Positions 22,282-36,788 of a stretch of DNA of 64,000 bases are shown in pieces. The DNA is from Siphonodentalium dalli (Eukaryota > Mollusca > Scaphopoda > Gadilida > Siphonodentaliidae): contig CP136061.1 of assembly GCA_032622095.1 (NCBI GenBank), positions 173,729,107 through 173,793,106 of the forward strand, written 5' to 3'. A program made the translations under genes and the position numbers. The notes under the pieces are model-generated. The model worked only from the letters and a program-made list of their open reading frames with translations, did not search any database and was not told the DNA's origin. The first letter of the stretch is position 1. Each line of letters starts with the position of its first letter.

Positions 22282-25200
22282 AGCTCAACTTACTTTTGTA
22301 AGTTTGAGCTATTGCCATGACTTGGCGTCCGTCGTCCGTGTGTCCGTGTGTGCGTGTGTCCGTGTGTCCGTGTGTCTGTGTGTCTGTCAACAATTTCCTT
22401 TGGCGCGGGCTACAGGTCGTACCTTTGGTCTGATCTTTATGAAATTTTGCATGAATGTTGACATTGACATGTAGATGGGAACGAGTCATTTTGGGGTCAT
22501 TCGGCCAAAAAACATGGCCGCTGGTGGCTATCTTGGATTTCAAAATTCAATCCATTGGCGCGGGCTACAGGTCGTAATGTTCGTTTGATCATCATGAAAT
22601 TTGTCATGGATGTTAATATTGACATGTAGATGGGAACGAGTTATTTTGGGGTCGTTCGGCCCAAAAAACATGGCCGTCAGCAGCCATCTTGGATTTTACT
22701 CTTTGCATGACTAAATCATTTGGCGCAGGCTACAGGTCGTAGTTTTGATCGGAACTTCATGAAATTTGTCATGTATGTTAAGAATGACATGTAGATGGGA
22801 ACGAGTGATTTTGGGGTTGTTCGGCCAAAAAACATGGCCGCCAGCAGCCATCTTGGATTTTACTCTTTGCATGACTAAATCCTTTGGCGCGGGCTACAGG
22901 TCGTACCTTTGGTCTGATCTTTATGAAATTTGTCATGAATGTTGACATTGACATGTAGATGGGAACGAGTCATTTTGGGGTCATTCGGCCAAAAAACATG
23001 GCCGCTGGTGGCCATTTTGGATTTCAAAATTCAATCCATTGGCACGGGCCACAGGTCGTACTGTTCGTCTGATCATTATGAAATTTGTCATGGATGTTAA
23101 TATTGACATGTAGATGGGAACGAGTCATTTTGGGGTCGTTCGGCCAAAAAACATGGCCGCTGGCAGCCATCTTGGATTTTACTCTTTGCATGACTAAATC
23201 CTTTGGCGCAGGCTACAGGTCGTAGTTTTGATCAGAACTTCATGAAATTTGTCATGGATGTTAACAATGACATGTGGATGGGAACGAGTGATTTTGGGGT
23301 TGTTCGGCCAAAAAAAATGGCCGCCAGCAGCCATCATGGATTTGACTCTTTGCATGACTAAATCCTTTGGCGCGGGCTACAGGTCGTACCTATGGTCTGA
23401 TCTTTATGACTTTTGTCATGAATGTTGACATTGACATGTAGATGGGAACGAGTCATTTTGGGGTCATTCGGCCAAAAAACATGGCCGCTGGTGGCCATTT
23501 TGGATTTCAAAATTCAATCCATTGGCGCGGGCTACAGGTCGTGCTGTTCGTCTGATCATTATGAAATTTGTCATGGATGTTAATATTGACATGTAGATGG
23601 GAACGAGTGATTTTGGGGTCGTTCAGCCAAAAAACATGGCCGCCAGCAGCCATCTTGGATTTTACTCTTTGCATGACTAAATTCTTTGGCGCGGGCTACA
23701 TGTTGTAGCTTTGGTCAGAACTTCATGAAATTTGTCATGGATGTTAACAATGACATGTAGATGGGAACGAGTGATTTTGGGGTTGTTCGGACAAAAAACA
23801 TGGCCGCCAGCAGCCATCTTGGATTTTACTCTTTGCATGACTAAATCCTTTGGCGCGCATTACAGGTCGTACCTTTGGTCTGACCTTTATGAAATTTGTC
23901 ATGAATATTGATATTGACATGTATATGGGAACGAGTCATTTTGGGGTCATACGGCCAAAAAACATGGCCGCTGGCAGCCATCTTGGATTTTACTCTTTGC
24001 ATGACTAAATCCTTTGGCGCAGGCTACAGGTCGTAGTTTTGATCAGAACTTCATGAAATTTGTCATGGATGTTAACAATGACATTTAGATGGGAACTAGT
24101 GATTTTGGGGTTGTTCGGCCAAAAAACATGGCCGCCAGCAGCCATCATGGATTTTACTCTTTGCATGACTAAATCCTTTGGCGCGGGCTACAGGTCGTAG
24201 TTTTAATCAGAACTTCATGAATTTTGTCATGAATGTTGACATTGACATGTAGATGGGAACGAGTCATTTTGGGGTCATTCGGCCAAAAAACATGGCCGCT
24301 GGTGGCCATTTTGGATTTCAAAATTCAATCCATTGGCTTTGGCTACAGGTCATGCTGTTCGTCTGATCATCATGAAATTTGTCATGGATGTTAATATTGA
24401 CATGTAGATGGGAACGAGTGATTTTGGGGTCGTTCAGCCAAAAAACATGGCCGCCAGCAGCCATCTTGAATTTTACTCTTTGCATGACTAAATCCTTTGG
24501 CACGGGCTACAGATTGTAGCTTTGGTCAGAACTTCATGAAATTTGTCATGAATATTGATATTGACATGTATATGGGAACGAGTCATTTTGGGGTCATACG
24601 GCCAAAAAACATGACCGCTGGCAGCCATCTTGGATTTCAAAATTCAATCCATTGGCACGGGCTACAGGTCGTACTGTTTTTTGATCATCATGATATTTAT
24701 CATGGATGTTAATATTAATATGTAGATGGGAACGAGTCATTTTGGGGTCGTTTGGCTAAAAAACATGTCCGCCAGCAGCCATATTGGATTTTACTCTTTG
24801 CATGAATAAATCCTTTGGTGCGGGCTACAGGTCGTAGCTTTGGTCGGAACTGCAAGAAATTTGTCATGTATGTTAACAATGACATGTAGATGGAAAACGA
24901 GTCATTTTGGGGTCGTTCAGCCGAAAAACATGGCCGCCAGCAGCCATCTTGGATTTTACTCTTTGCATGACTAAATCCATTGGCACATGCTACAGGTCAT
25001 ACCTTTGATCAGATCATTATGAGATTTGTAAAGGCTGATGATGGGAACAAGTCATTTTGGGGTAATTCGGAAAAAAAACATGGCTGCCGGTGGCCATTTT
25101 AGAATTTACTCTTTGCATCAATAAATCCTTTGGCACACCATAATCACCACATCCCTGATCCGATCATTATGAAACCTGTTATGAATGTTGATATTGACAT

Positions 25201-25318
25201 GTACATCTAGTCTTACTTAGACATTTCAATTAGCACTTTTACTATTCCTCCATTTACTGTCGACCATTAAATTATTCCCCTACCTAAGTTGAGCTACAGT
25301 GTCATTGACACTTTCATT
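22282..25318 (+). mobile_element. Family-1 element G, complete
   Basis: The 5' hairpin AGCTCAACTTAC...GTAAGTTTGAGCT is followed by a GTCCGTGTG run, about 17 monomers mostly of the 'cctttggcgcgggctacagg' subtype, and a canonical 3' end at 25318. It is immediately followed (3 bp) by the 5' end of element H. Confidence 0.8.
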
Positions 25319-25321
25319 ATT

Positions 25322-28300
25322 AGCTCAACTTTACTTTGTAAAGTTTGAGCTATTGCCATGACTTTGTCGTCCGTCGTCCGTGTGTGTGTGTGTGCGTGTG
25401 TGTGTGTGCGTAAGGCGTCAACAATAGAGGCTACAGGTCGTACCTTTGATCGTATCATTATGAAATTTGTCATAGCTGTTGACATCAACATTTGTACCGG
25501 AATGATTCATTTTGGGGTCATTCGGAAAAAGAAAAAAAAGCGCCAGCGGCCATCTTAGATTTCAAAATTCAATCCATTGGCTACAGGCCGTACTGTTCGT
25601 CATGAAATTTGTCATGGATGTTAACAATGACATGTAGATGGGAACGAGTCATTTTTGGGTTATTCGGGCAAAAAACATGGCCGCCAGCAGCCATCTTGGA
25701 TTTTACTCTTTGTATGACTAAATCCTTTAGCACGGGCTACAGGTCGTACCTTTAGTCTGATAATCATGAAATTTGTCATGGCTGTTGAAATTGGAATGTA
25801 GATGGGAACGAGTCATTTTGGGGTCATTCGGACAAAAAACATGGCCGTCAGTGGCCATCTTTGTTTTCAAAATTCAATCCATTAGCACGGGTCACAGGTC
25901 GTACTGTTCTTCTGATCATCATGAAATTTGTCATGGATGATAATATTGACATGTAGATGGGAATGAGTAATTTTGGGGTCATTCGGCCAAAAAACATGGC
26001 CGCCAGTAGCCATCTTGGATTTTACTCTTTGTATGACTAAATTCTTTAGCACGGGCTGCAGGTCGTACCTTTAGTCTGATCATCATAAAATTTGCAATGT
26101 ATATTAACAATGACATGTAGATGGGAACGAGTAATTTTGGGGTCATTCGGCCAAAAAAAATGGTCACCAGCAGCCATCTTGGATTTTACTCTTTGTATGA
26201 CTAAATCCTTTAGCACGGGCTACAGGTCGTACCTTTAGTCTGATCATTATAAATTTGTCATGGCTGTTGAAATTTGAATGTAGATGGGAACGAGTCATTT
26301 TGGGGTCATTCAGACAAAAAACAAGGCCGCCAGTGGCCATCTTGGATTTCAAAATTTAATCCATTAGCACGGGCCACAGGTCGTACTGTTCTTCTGATCA
26401 TCATGAAATTTGTCATGGATGATAATATTGACATGTAGATGGGAATGAGTAATTTTGGGGTCATTCTGCCAAAAAACATGGCCGCCAGTAGCCATCTTGG
26501 ATTTTACTCTTTGTATGACTAAATTCTTTAGCACGGGCTGCAGATTGTACCTTTAGTCTGATCATCATAAAATTTGTCATGTATATTAACAATGACATGT
26601 AGATGGGAACGAATAATTTTGGGGTGATTCGGCCAAAAAACATGGTCGCCAGCAGCCATCTTGGATTTTACTCTTTGTATGACTAAATCCTTTAGCACGG
26701 GCTACAGGTCGTACCTTTAGTCTGATCATCATAAAATTTGTCATGGCTGTTGAAATTGGAATGTAGATGGGAACGAGTCATTTTGGGGTCATTCGGACAA
26801 AAAACATGGCCGCCAGTGGCCATCTTGGATTTCAAAATTTAATCCATTAGCACGGGCCATAGGTCGTACTGTTCTTCTGATCATCATGAAATTTGTCATG
26901 GATGATAATATTGACATGTAGATGGGAATGAGTAATTTTGGGGTCATTCGGCCAAAAAACATGGCAGCCAGTAGCCATCTTGGATTTTACTCTTTGTATG
27001 ACTAAATTCTTTAGCACGGGCTGCAGGTCGTACCTTTAGTCTGATCATCATAAAATTTGTCATGTATATTAACAATGACATGTAGATGGGAACAAGTAAT
27101 TTTGGGGTCATTCGGTCAAAAAACATGGTCGCCAGCAGCCATCTTGGATTTTACTCTTTGTATGACTAAATCCTTTAGCACGGGCTACAGGTCGTACCTT
27201 TAGTCTGATAATCATGAAATTTGTCATGGCTGTTGAAATTGGAATGTAGATGGGAACGAGTCATTTTGGGGTCATTCGGACAAAAAACATGGCCGTTAGT
27301 GGCCAACTTGGATTTCAAAATTTAATCCATTAGCACGGGCCACAGGTCGTACTGTTCTTCTGATCATCATGAAATTTGTCATGGATGATAATATTGACAT
27401 GTAGATGGGAATGAGTAAATTTGGGGTCATTCGGCCAAAAAACATGGCCGCCAGTAGCCATCTTGGATTTTACTCTTTGTATGACTAAATTCTTTAGCAC
27501 GGGATGCAGGTTGTACCTTTAGTCTGATCATCATAAAATTTGTCATGAATGTTAACAATGAAATGTAGATGGGAACGAGTAATTTTGGGGTCATTCGGCC
27601 AAAAACCATGGTCGCCAGCAGCCATCTTGGATTTTACTCTTTGTATGACTAAATCCTTTAGCACGGGCTACATGTTGTACCTTTAGTCTGATCATCATAT
27701 AATTTGTCATGAATGTTAATAATGACATGTAGATGGGAACGAGTCATTTGGGGTCATTCGACCAAAAAACATGGCCGCCAGCAGCCATCTTGGATTTTAC
27801 TCTTTGTATGACTAAATCCTTTAGCACGGGCTACAGATCGTACCTTTAGTCTGATCATCATAAATTTTGTCATGGCTGTTGAAATTGGAATGTAGATGGG
27901 AACGAGTCATTTTGGGGTCATTCGGACAAAAAACATAGCCGCTGGTGGCCATCTTGGATTTCAAAATTTAGTCCATTAGCACGGGCCACGTAAAGGTCGT
28001 ACTGTTCTTCTGATCATCATGAAATTTGTCATGGATGATAATATTGACATGTAGATGGGAATGAGTAATTTTGGGGTCATTCGGCCAAAAAACATGGCCG
28101 CCAGTAGCCATCTTGGATTTTACTCTTTGTATGACTAAATTCTTTAGCACAGGCTGCAGGTCGTACCTTTAGTCTGATCATCATAAAATTTGCAATGTAT
28201 ATTAACAATGACATGTAGATGGGAACGAGTAATTTTAGGGTCATTCGGCCCAAAAAAATGGTCGCCAGCAGCCATCTTGGATTTTACTCTTTGTATGACT

Positions 28301-31300
28301 AAATCCTTTAGCACGGGCTACAGGTCGTACCTTTAGTCTGATCATTATAAATTTGTCATGGCTGTTGAAATTTGAATGTAGATGGGAACGAGTCATTTTG
28401 GGGTCATTCAGACAAAAAACAAGGCCGCCAGTGGCCATCTTGGATTTCAAAATTTAATCCATTAGCACGGGCCACAGGTCGTACTGTTCTTCTGATCATC
28501 ATGAAATTTGTCATGGATGATAATATTGACATGTAGATGGGAATGAGTAATTTTGGGGTCATTCTGCCAAAAAACATGGCCGCCAGTAGCCATCTTGGAT
28601 TTTACTCTTTGTATGACTAAATTCTTTAGCACGGGCTGCAGATTGTACCTTTAGTCTGATCATCATAAAATTTGTCATGTATATTAACAATGACATGTAG
28701 ATGGGAACGAATAATTTTGGGGTGATTCGGCCAAAAAACATGGTCGCCAGCAGCCATCTTGGATTTTACTCTTTGTATGACTAAATCCTTTAGCACGGGC
28801 TACAGGTCGTACCTTTAGTCTGATCATCATAAAATTTGTCATGGCTGTTGAAATTGGAATGTAGATGGGAACGAGTCATTTTGGGGTCATTCGGACAAAA
28901 AACATGGCCGCCAGTGGCCATCTTGGATTTCAAAATTTAATCCATTAGCACGGGCCATAGGTCGTACTGTTCTTCTGATCATCATGAAATTTGTCATGGA
29001 TGATAATATTGACATGTAGATGGGAATGAGTAATTTTGGGGTCATTCGGCCAAAAAACATGGCAGCCAGTAGCCATCTTGGATTTTACTCTTTGTATGAC
29101 TAAATTCTTTAGCACGGGCTGCAGGTCGTACCTTTAGTCTGATCATCATAAAATTTGTCATGTATATTAACAATGACATGTAGATGGGAACAAGTAATTT
29201 TGGGGTCATTCGGTCAAAAAACATGGTCGCCAGCAGCCATCTTGGATTTTACTCTTTGTATGACTAAATCCTTTAGCACGGGCTACAGGTCGTACCTTTA
29301 ATCTGATAATCATGAAATTTGTCATGGCTGTTGAAATTGGAATGTAGATGGGAACGAGTCATTTTGGGGTCATTCGGACAAAAAACATGGCCGTTAGTGG
29401 CCAACTTGGATTTCAAAATTTAATCCATTAGCACGGGCCACAGGTCGTACTGTTCTTCTGATCATCATGAAATTTGTCATGGATGATAATATTGACATGT
29501 AGATGGGAATGAGTAAATTTGGGGTCATTCGGCCAAAAAACATGGCCGCCAGTAGCCATCTTGGATTTTACTCTTTGTATGACTAAATTCTTTAGCACGG
29601 GATGCAGGTTGTACCTTTAGTCTGATCACCATAAAATTTGTCATGAATGTTAACAATGAAATGTAGATGGGAACGAGTAATTTTGGGGTCATTCGGCCAA
29701 AAACCATGGTCGCCAGCAGCTATCTTGGATTTTACTCTTTGTATGACTAAATCCTTTAGCACGGGCTACATGTTGTACCTTTAGTCTGATCATCATATAA
29801 TTTGTCATGAATGTTAATAATGACATGTAGATGGGAACGAGTCATTTGGGGTCATTCGACCAAAAAACATGGCCGCCAGCAGCCATCTTGGATTTTACTC
29901 TTTGTATGACTAAATCCTTTAGCACGGGCTACAGATCGTACCTTTAGTCTGATCATCATAAATTTTGTCATGGCTGTTGAAATTGGAATGTAGATGGGAA
30001 CGAGTCATTTTGGGGTCATTCGGACAAAAAACATAGCCGCTGGTGGCCATCTTGGATTTCAAAATTTAGTCCATTAGCACGGGCCACGTAAAGGTCGTAC
30101 TGTTCTTCTGATCATCATGAAATTTGTCATGGATGATAATATTGACATGTAGATGGGAATGAGTAATTTTGGGGTCATTCGGCCAAAAAACATGGCCGCC
30201 AGTAGCCATCTTGGATTTTACTCTTTGTATGACTAAATTCTTTAGCACAGGCTGCAGGTCGTACCTTTAGTCTGATCATCATAAAATTTGCAATGTATAT
30301 TAACAATGACATGTAGATGGGAACGAGTAATTTTGGGGTCATTCGGCCAAAAAAAATGGTCGCCAGCAGCCATCTTGGATTTTACTCTTTGTATGACTAA
30401 ATCCTTTAGCACGGGCTACAGGTCGTACCTTTAGTCTGATCATTATAAATTTGTCATGGCTGTTGAAATTTGAATGTAGATGGGAACGAGTCATTTTGGG
30501 GTCATTCAGACAAAAAACAAGGCCGCCAGTGGCCATCTTGGATTTCAAAATTTAATCCATTAGCACGGGCCACAGGTCGTACTGTTCTTCTGATCATCAT
30601 GAAATTTGTCATGGATGATAATATTGACATGTAGATGGGAATGAGTAATTTTGGGGTCATTCTGCCAAAAAACATGGCCGCCAGTAGCCATCTTGGATTT
30701 TACTCTTTGTATGACTAAATTCTTTAGCACGGGCTGCAGATTGTACCTTTAGTCTGATCATCATAAAATTTGTCATGTATATTAACAATGACATGTAGAT
30801 GGGAACGAATAATTTTGGGGTGATTCGGCCAAAAAACATGGTCGCCAGCAGCCATCTTGGATTTTACTCTTTGTATGACTAAATCCTTTAGCACGGGCTA
30901 CAGGTCGTACCTTTAGTCTGATAATCATGAAATTTGGCATGGCTGTTGAAATTGGAATGTAGATGGGAACGAGTCATTTTGGGGTCATTCAGACAAAAAA
31001 CAAGGCCGCCAGTGGCCATCTTGGATTTCAAAATTTAATCCATTAGCACGGGCCACAGGTCGTACTGTTCTTCTGATCATCATGAAATTTGTCATGGATG
31101 ATAATATTGACATGTAGATGGGAATGAGTAATTTTGGGGTCATTCTGCCAAAAAACATGGCCGCCAGTAGCCATCTTGGATTTTACTCTTTGTATGACTA
31201 AATTCTTTAGCACGGGCTGCAGATTGTACCTTTAGTCTGATCATCATAAAATTTGTCATGTATATTAACAATGACATGTAGATGGGAACGAATAATTTTG

Positions 31301-34300
31301 GGGTGATTCGGCCAAAAAACATGGTCGCCAGCAGCCATCTTGGATTTTACTCTTTGTATGACTAAATCCTTTAGCACGGGCTACAGGTCGTACCTTTAGT
31401 CTGATCATCATAAAATTTGTCATGGCTGTTGAAATTGGAATGTAGATGGGAACGAGTCATTTTGGGGTCATTCGGACAAAAAACATGGCCGCCAGTGGCC
31501 ATCTTGGATTTCAAAATTTAATCCATTAGCACGGGCCATAGGTCGTACTGTTCTTCTGATCATCATGAAATTTGTCATGGATGATAATATTGACATGTAG
31601 ATGGGAATGAGTAATTTTGGGGTCATTCGGCCAAAAAACATGGCAGCCAGTAGCCATCTTGGATTTTACTCTTTGTATGACTAAATTCTTTAGCACGGGC
31701 TGCAGGTCGTACCTTTAGTCTGATCATCATAAAATTTGTCATGTATATTAACAATGACATGTAGATGGGAACAAGTAATTTTGGGGTCATTCGGTCAAAA
31801 AACATGGTCGCCAGCAGCCATCTTGGATTTTACTCTTTGTATGACTAAATCCTTTAGCACGGGCTACAGGTCGTACCTTTAATCTGATAATCATGAAATT
31901 TGTCATGGCTGTTGAAATTGGAATGTAGATGGGAACGAGTCATTTTGGGGTCATTCGGACAAAAAACATGGCCGTTAGTGGCCAACTTGGATTTCAAAAT
32001 TTAATCCATTAGCACGGGCCACAGGTCGTACTGTTCTTCTGATCATCATGAAATTTGTCATGGATGATAATATTGACATGTAGATGGGAATGAGTAAATT
32101 TGGGGTCATTCGGCCAAAAAACATGGCCGCCAGTAGCCATCTTGGATTTTACTCTTTGTATGACTAAATTCTTTAGCACGGGATGCAGGTTGTACCTTTA
32201 GTCTGATCATCATAAAATTTGTCATGAATGTTAACAATGAAATGTAGATGGGAACGAGTAATTTTGGGGTCATTCGGCCAAAAACCATGGTCGCCAGCAG
32301 CCATCTTGGATTTTACTCTTTGTATGACTAAATCCTTTAGCACGGGCTACATGTTGTACCTTTAGTCTGATCATCATATAATTTGTCATGAATGTTAATA
32401 ATGACATGTAGATGGGAACGAGTCATTTGGGGTCATTCGACCAAAAAACATGGCCGCCAGCAGCCATCTTGGATTTTACTCTTTGTATGACTAAATCCTT
32501 TAGCACGGGCTACAGATCGTACCTTTAGTCTGATCATCATAAATTTTGTCATGGCTGTTGAAATTGGAATGTAGATGGGAACGAGTCATTTTGGGGTCAT
32601 TCGGACAAAAATCATAGCCGCTGGTGGCCATCTTGGATTTCAAAATTTAGTCCATTAGCACGGGCCACGTAAAGGTCGTACTGTTCTTCTGATCATCATG
32701 AAATTTGTCATGGATGATAATATTGACATGTAGATGGGAATGAGTAATTTTGGGGTCATTCGGCCAAAAAACATGGCCGCCAGTAGCCATCTTGGATTTT
32801 ACTCTTTGTATGACTAAATTCTTTAGCACAGGCTGCAGGTCGTACCTTTAGTCTGATCATCATAAAATTTGCAATGTATATTAACAATGACATGTAGATG
32901 GGAACGAGTAATTTTGGGGTCATTCGGCCAAAAAAAATGGTCGCCAGCAGCCATCTTGGATTTTACTCTTTGTATGACTAAATCCTTTAGCACGGGCTAC
33001 AGGTCGTACCTTTAGTCTGATCATTATAAATTTGTCATGGCTGTTGAAATTTGAATGTAGATGGGAACGAGTCATTTTGGGGTCATTCAGACAAAAAACA
33101 AGGCCGCCAGTGGCCATCTTGGATTTCAAAATTTAATCCATTAGCACGGGCCACAGGTCGTACTGTTCTTCTGATCATCATGAAATTTGTCATGGATGAT
33201 AATATTGACATGTAGATGGGAATGAGTAATTTTGGGGTCATTCTGCCAAAAAACATGGCCGCCAGTAGCCATCTTGGATTTTACTCTTTGTATGACTAAA
33301 TTCTTTAGCACGGGCTGCAGATTGTACCTTTAGTCTGATCATCATAAAATTTGTCATGTATATTAACAATGACATGTAGATGGGAACGAATAATTTTGGG
33401 GTGATTCGGCCAAAAAACATGGTCGCCAGCAGCCATCTTGGATTTTACTCTTTGTATGACTAAATCCTTTAGCACGGGCTACAGGTCGTACCTTTAGTCT
33501 GATAATCATGAAATTTGGCATGGCTGTTGAAATTGGAATGTAGATGGGAACGAGTCATTTTGGGGTCATTCGGACAAAAAACATGGCCGTCAGTTGCCAA
33601 CTTGGATTTCAAAATTTAATCCATTAGCACGGGCCACAGGTCGTACTGTTCTTCTGATCATCATGAAATTTGTCATGGATGATAATATTGACATGTAGAT
33701 GGGAATGAGTAAATTTGGGGTCATTCGGCCAAAAAACATGGCCGCCAGTAGCCATCTTGGATTTTACTCTTTGTATGACTAAATTCTTTAGCACGGGATG
33801 CAGGTTGTACCTTTAGTCTGATCATCATAAAATTTGTCATGAATGTTAACAATGAAATGTAGATGGGAACGAGTAATTTTGGGGTCATTCGGCCAAAAAC
33901 CATGGTCGCCAGCAGCCATCTTGGATTTTACTCTTTGTATGACTAAATCCTTTAGCACGGGCTACATGTTGTACCTTTAGTCTGATCATCATATAATTTG
34001 TCATGAATGTTAATAATGACATGTAGATGGGAACGAGTCATTTGGGGTCATTCGACCAAAAAACATGGCCGCCAGCAGCCATCTTGGATTTTACTCTTTG
34101 TATGACTAAATTCTTTAGCACGGGCTACAGATCGTACCTTTAGTCTGATCATCATAAAATTTGTCATGGCTGTTGAAATTGGAATGTAGATGGGAACGAG
34201 TCATTTTGGGGTCATTCGGACAAAAAACATAGCCGCTGGTGGCCATCTTGGATTTCAAAATTTAGTCCATTAGCACGGGCCACGTACAGGTCGTACTGTT

Positions 34301-35312
34301 CTTCTGATCATCATGAAATTTGTCATGGATGATAATATTGACATGTAGATGGGAATGAGTAATTTTGGGGTCATTCGGCCAAAAAACATGGCCGCCAGTA
34401 GCCATCTTGGATTTTACTCTTTGTATGACTAAATTCTTTAGCACAGGCTGCAGGTCGTACCTTTAGTCTGATCATCATAAAATTTGCAATGTATATTAAC
34501 AATGACATGTAGATGGGAACGAGTAATTTTGGGGTCATTCGGCCAAAAAAAATGGTCGCCAGCAGCCATCTTGGATTTTACTCTTTGTATGACTAAATCC
34601 TTTAGCACGGGCTACAGGTCGTACCTTTAGTCTGATCATTATATATTTGTCATGGCTGTTGAAATTTGAATGTAGATGGGAACGAGTCATTTTGGGGTCA
34701 TTCAGACAAAAAACAAGGCCGCCAGTGGCCATCTTGGATTTCAAAATTTAATCCATTAGCACGGGCCACAGGTCGTACTGTTCGTCTGATCATCATGAAA
34801 TTTGTCATGGATGTTAATATTGACATGTAGATAGGAACAAGTAATTTTGGGGTCATTCTGCAAAAAAACATGGCCGCCAACAGCCATCTTGGATTTTACT
34901 CTTTGTATGACTAAATCATTTAGCACATGCTAGAGGTCGTACCTTTAGTCTGATCATCATAAAATTTGTCATGAATGTTAATAATGACATGTAGATGGGA
35001 ACGAGTCATTTTGGGGTCATTCGGTCAAAAAACATGGCCGCCAGCAGACATCTTGGATTTTACTCTTTGTATGACTACATACTTTAGCATGGGGTACAGG
35101 TCGTACCTTTAGTCTGATCGTCATAAAATTTGTCATGGATGTTAACGATGACATGTAGATGGGAACGACTCATTTTGGGGTCATTCGGCCGAAAACATGG
35201 CCGCCAGCAGCCGTCTTGGATTTTACTCCACATTCCTAATCGCTCCATTGACTGTAATACATTAAATTATTCCCTTTCCAAGTTGAGCTACAGTGTCATT
35301 GACACTTTCATT
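25322..35312 (+). mobile_element. Family-1 element H: 10-kb copy with higher-order repeat
   Basis: The 5' hairpin starts at 25322 and the 3' end AAGTTGAGCT-AC-AGTGTCATTGACACT-TTCATT finishes at 35312, with about 60 monomers between. It is far longer than the pearl elements known to me, which have a handful of units. It has no coding capacity; recurring 60-69-codon minus-strand frames are products of the repeat. The large central part shows near-perfect multi-monomer periodicity (see 26164-34744). Confidence 0.8.
26164..34744 (+). repeat. Higher-order tandem repeat of 161-bp monomers
   Basis: The distinctive variant whose minus strand reads MATGGLVFC recurs at about 26164, 28241, 30339, 32920 and 34535. 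The later steps are 2098, 2581 and 1615 bp. A second variant (MLKNLVIQ) recurs at 27968, 30066, 32647 and 34262 with the same steps. 2581-2098 and 2098-1615 are both 483, which is three monomers; the blocks are therefore 13, 16 and 10 monomers. Copies differ by only occasional substitutions (for example 'gatcatcat' against 'gatcaccat' at 29629). Confidence 0.9.
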
Positions 35313-36299
35313 GATTCCATCTTGAGAACAGAAATCATTGTTTTTCTATGTTTGAAAAAAAATCTATTGAGTACTAGAGACTTTTTTAGGGCTGTTGTCA
35401 ATTTATTATGTCAGGGGCTTCAGGGATGCAACAAAATGGTCAGATAGCACTAAATCAATTAAGTACTTAAACAATATTTTTCTCCAGTCCAAGATGGTAG
35501 ATGTTGTCAATACTTGGTGTGGATTATTGCCATGAACCATAGTTTCCCATTTGTTCATATTGTCTTGGTTGATTGAATTTTAGGGGCAACAGAGTGCTCA
35601 GAAGATTAAAATTGAAGGTTAATGAATTTTAGCCTTCAAGCTTCTTGTTAAACATTGTAATATGTGAAACCATTTTATTGAGGGCTACTTATTGTCTCTT
35701 ATGAACTTATGAACTGTGGTAATCTGTTTTGAGTTATGGGTCATAGGAGTCAGCATCCTCTTCATATTATGGCTGTATAAATATTGTACAGAGAACACTT
35801 TAAAATTTATATACAGCTATATTGACCACCAGAGTATGGACTGTGTTCAGTTAATATCTCAGGTTAGCGTTCCTAGGGTATTCCATTGTTAATGTGACAC
35901 TACTAGTTAAAAATTGGGTCTAGGACCCATAACTTCAAATAATTTTAGAATTAATGTTATGTACATTTGTCTATACATGTACTTCTTTAATACATAATGT
36001 TCAGTATACTCGATAATTAAACCTCAATTCTCTAGATTATGATGCCGATTGTAGCCATTTATTATCGCTAAGGGATGGGTTAAACACGATCGCCCTCTTG
36101 TTGATTTGTGTATGAATAAAGCCAAAACTTATGATGAATATATTGAAGATACCATGACATATAGTTTACACTGAACAGGACATTAGGTTATGCATATACA
36201 TGAGCAGAATTATCCAGAACTGAAACAGGAGTCTGGTTCATGATAAAATTAATGTCATTCACTTACTTGTTACTTCAAACAGTTACAATCTTATTGCAG
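35313..36299 (+). other. MDN1: Unassigned MDN1 intron sequence
   Basis: No element or ORF was recognised. A stretch near 35553-35632 ('tttgttcata...ttgaattttaggggcaac') resembles the short interval between family-1 elements F and G at 22215-22281. Confidence 0.4.
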
Positions 36300-36427
36300 A
36301 ATTTCCAGTTGGAATTATGTCAAACAGCGTGGAGGATGTGCATCAGGCTACTATCTGATGTCTGGGAGATTATAACCATAGAACAGCTTACTAGCTTCCT
36401 CTTCAGTGAATACAAAGATTTGAAGTG
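36300..36427 (+). CDS. MDN1: MDN1 exon
   Basis: The acceptor 'ttattgcag' precedes NFQLELCQTAWRMCIRLLSD, and the exon ends ...SEYKDLK plus TG at the donor 'tg|gtgagc'. The leftover TG joins the G of the next exon to make tryptophan, so KW-FAAQ matches the RW-YTAN of human midasin (from memory). There are no stops. The region is an alpha-helical N-terminal segment ahead of the AAA ring. Confidence 0.78.
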
Positions 36428-36788
36428 GTGAGCAATATTCGTTAATGAATTCCTTCATCCCATGATTCTCTGTTTGCTAATACATAGGAACAAGCTTTCT
36501 CTTACGGAATGCTATTGATATTTTTATAATGCTTATTCCTGGGATACGTGCATTTGACCTTTGAGTTGTAGCTCAAGAGTATGTGCAAGTTGACACATTG
36601 TTTATCAAAGGTATCTTGCCCTTTACTAAAACAGTGGAGTGAACATTTGTCTTCTGAGGTCCCAACCAATTTCATTCATATTTGGTATATGGATCTTTCC
36701 AACAATATCTCGATCGAGTTCGAAAATAAGTTTTGTACGATATCTTCTACCTGAGTGGCACCCTAATTTTTCTATTTTTAGCAATTTG

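Noticed and set aside
26461-34880. Dozens of 60-69-codon minus-strand ORFs with nearly the same protein (MSLLTSMTNFMMIRLKVRPVARAKG-like)
   Set aside because: They follow the 161-bp monomer, occur in every family-1 copy including degenerate ones, change frame between monomers and lack any start context. They are products of the repeat.
1940-35312. CRISPR array
   Set aside because: The units are 161 bp with no short-repeat/unique-spacer pattern, the genome is eukaryotic with spliced exons, and no cas genes are present.
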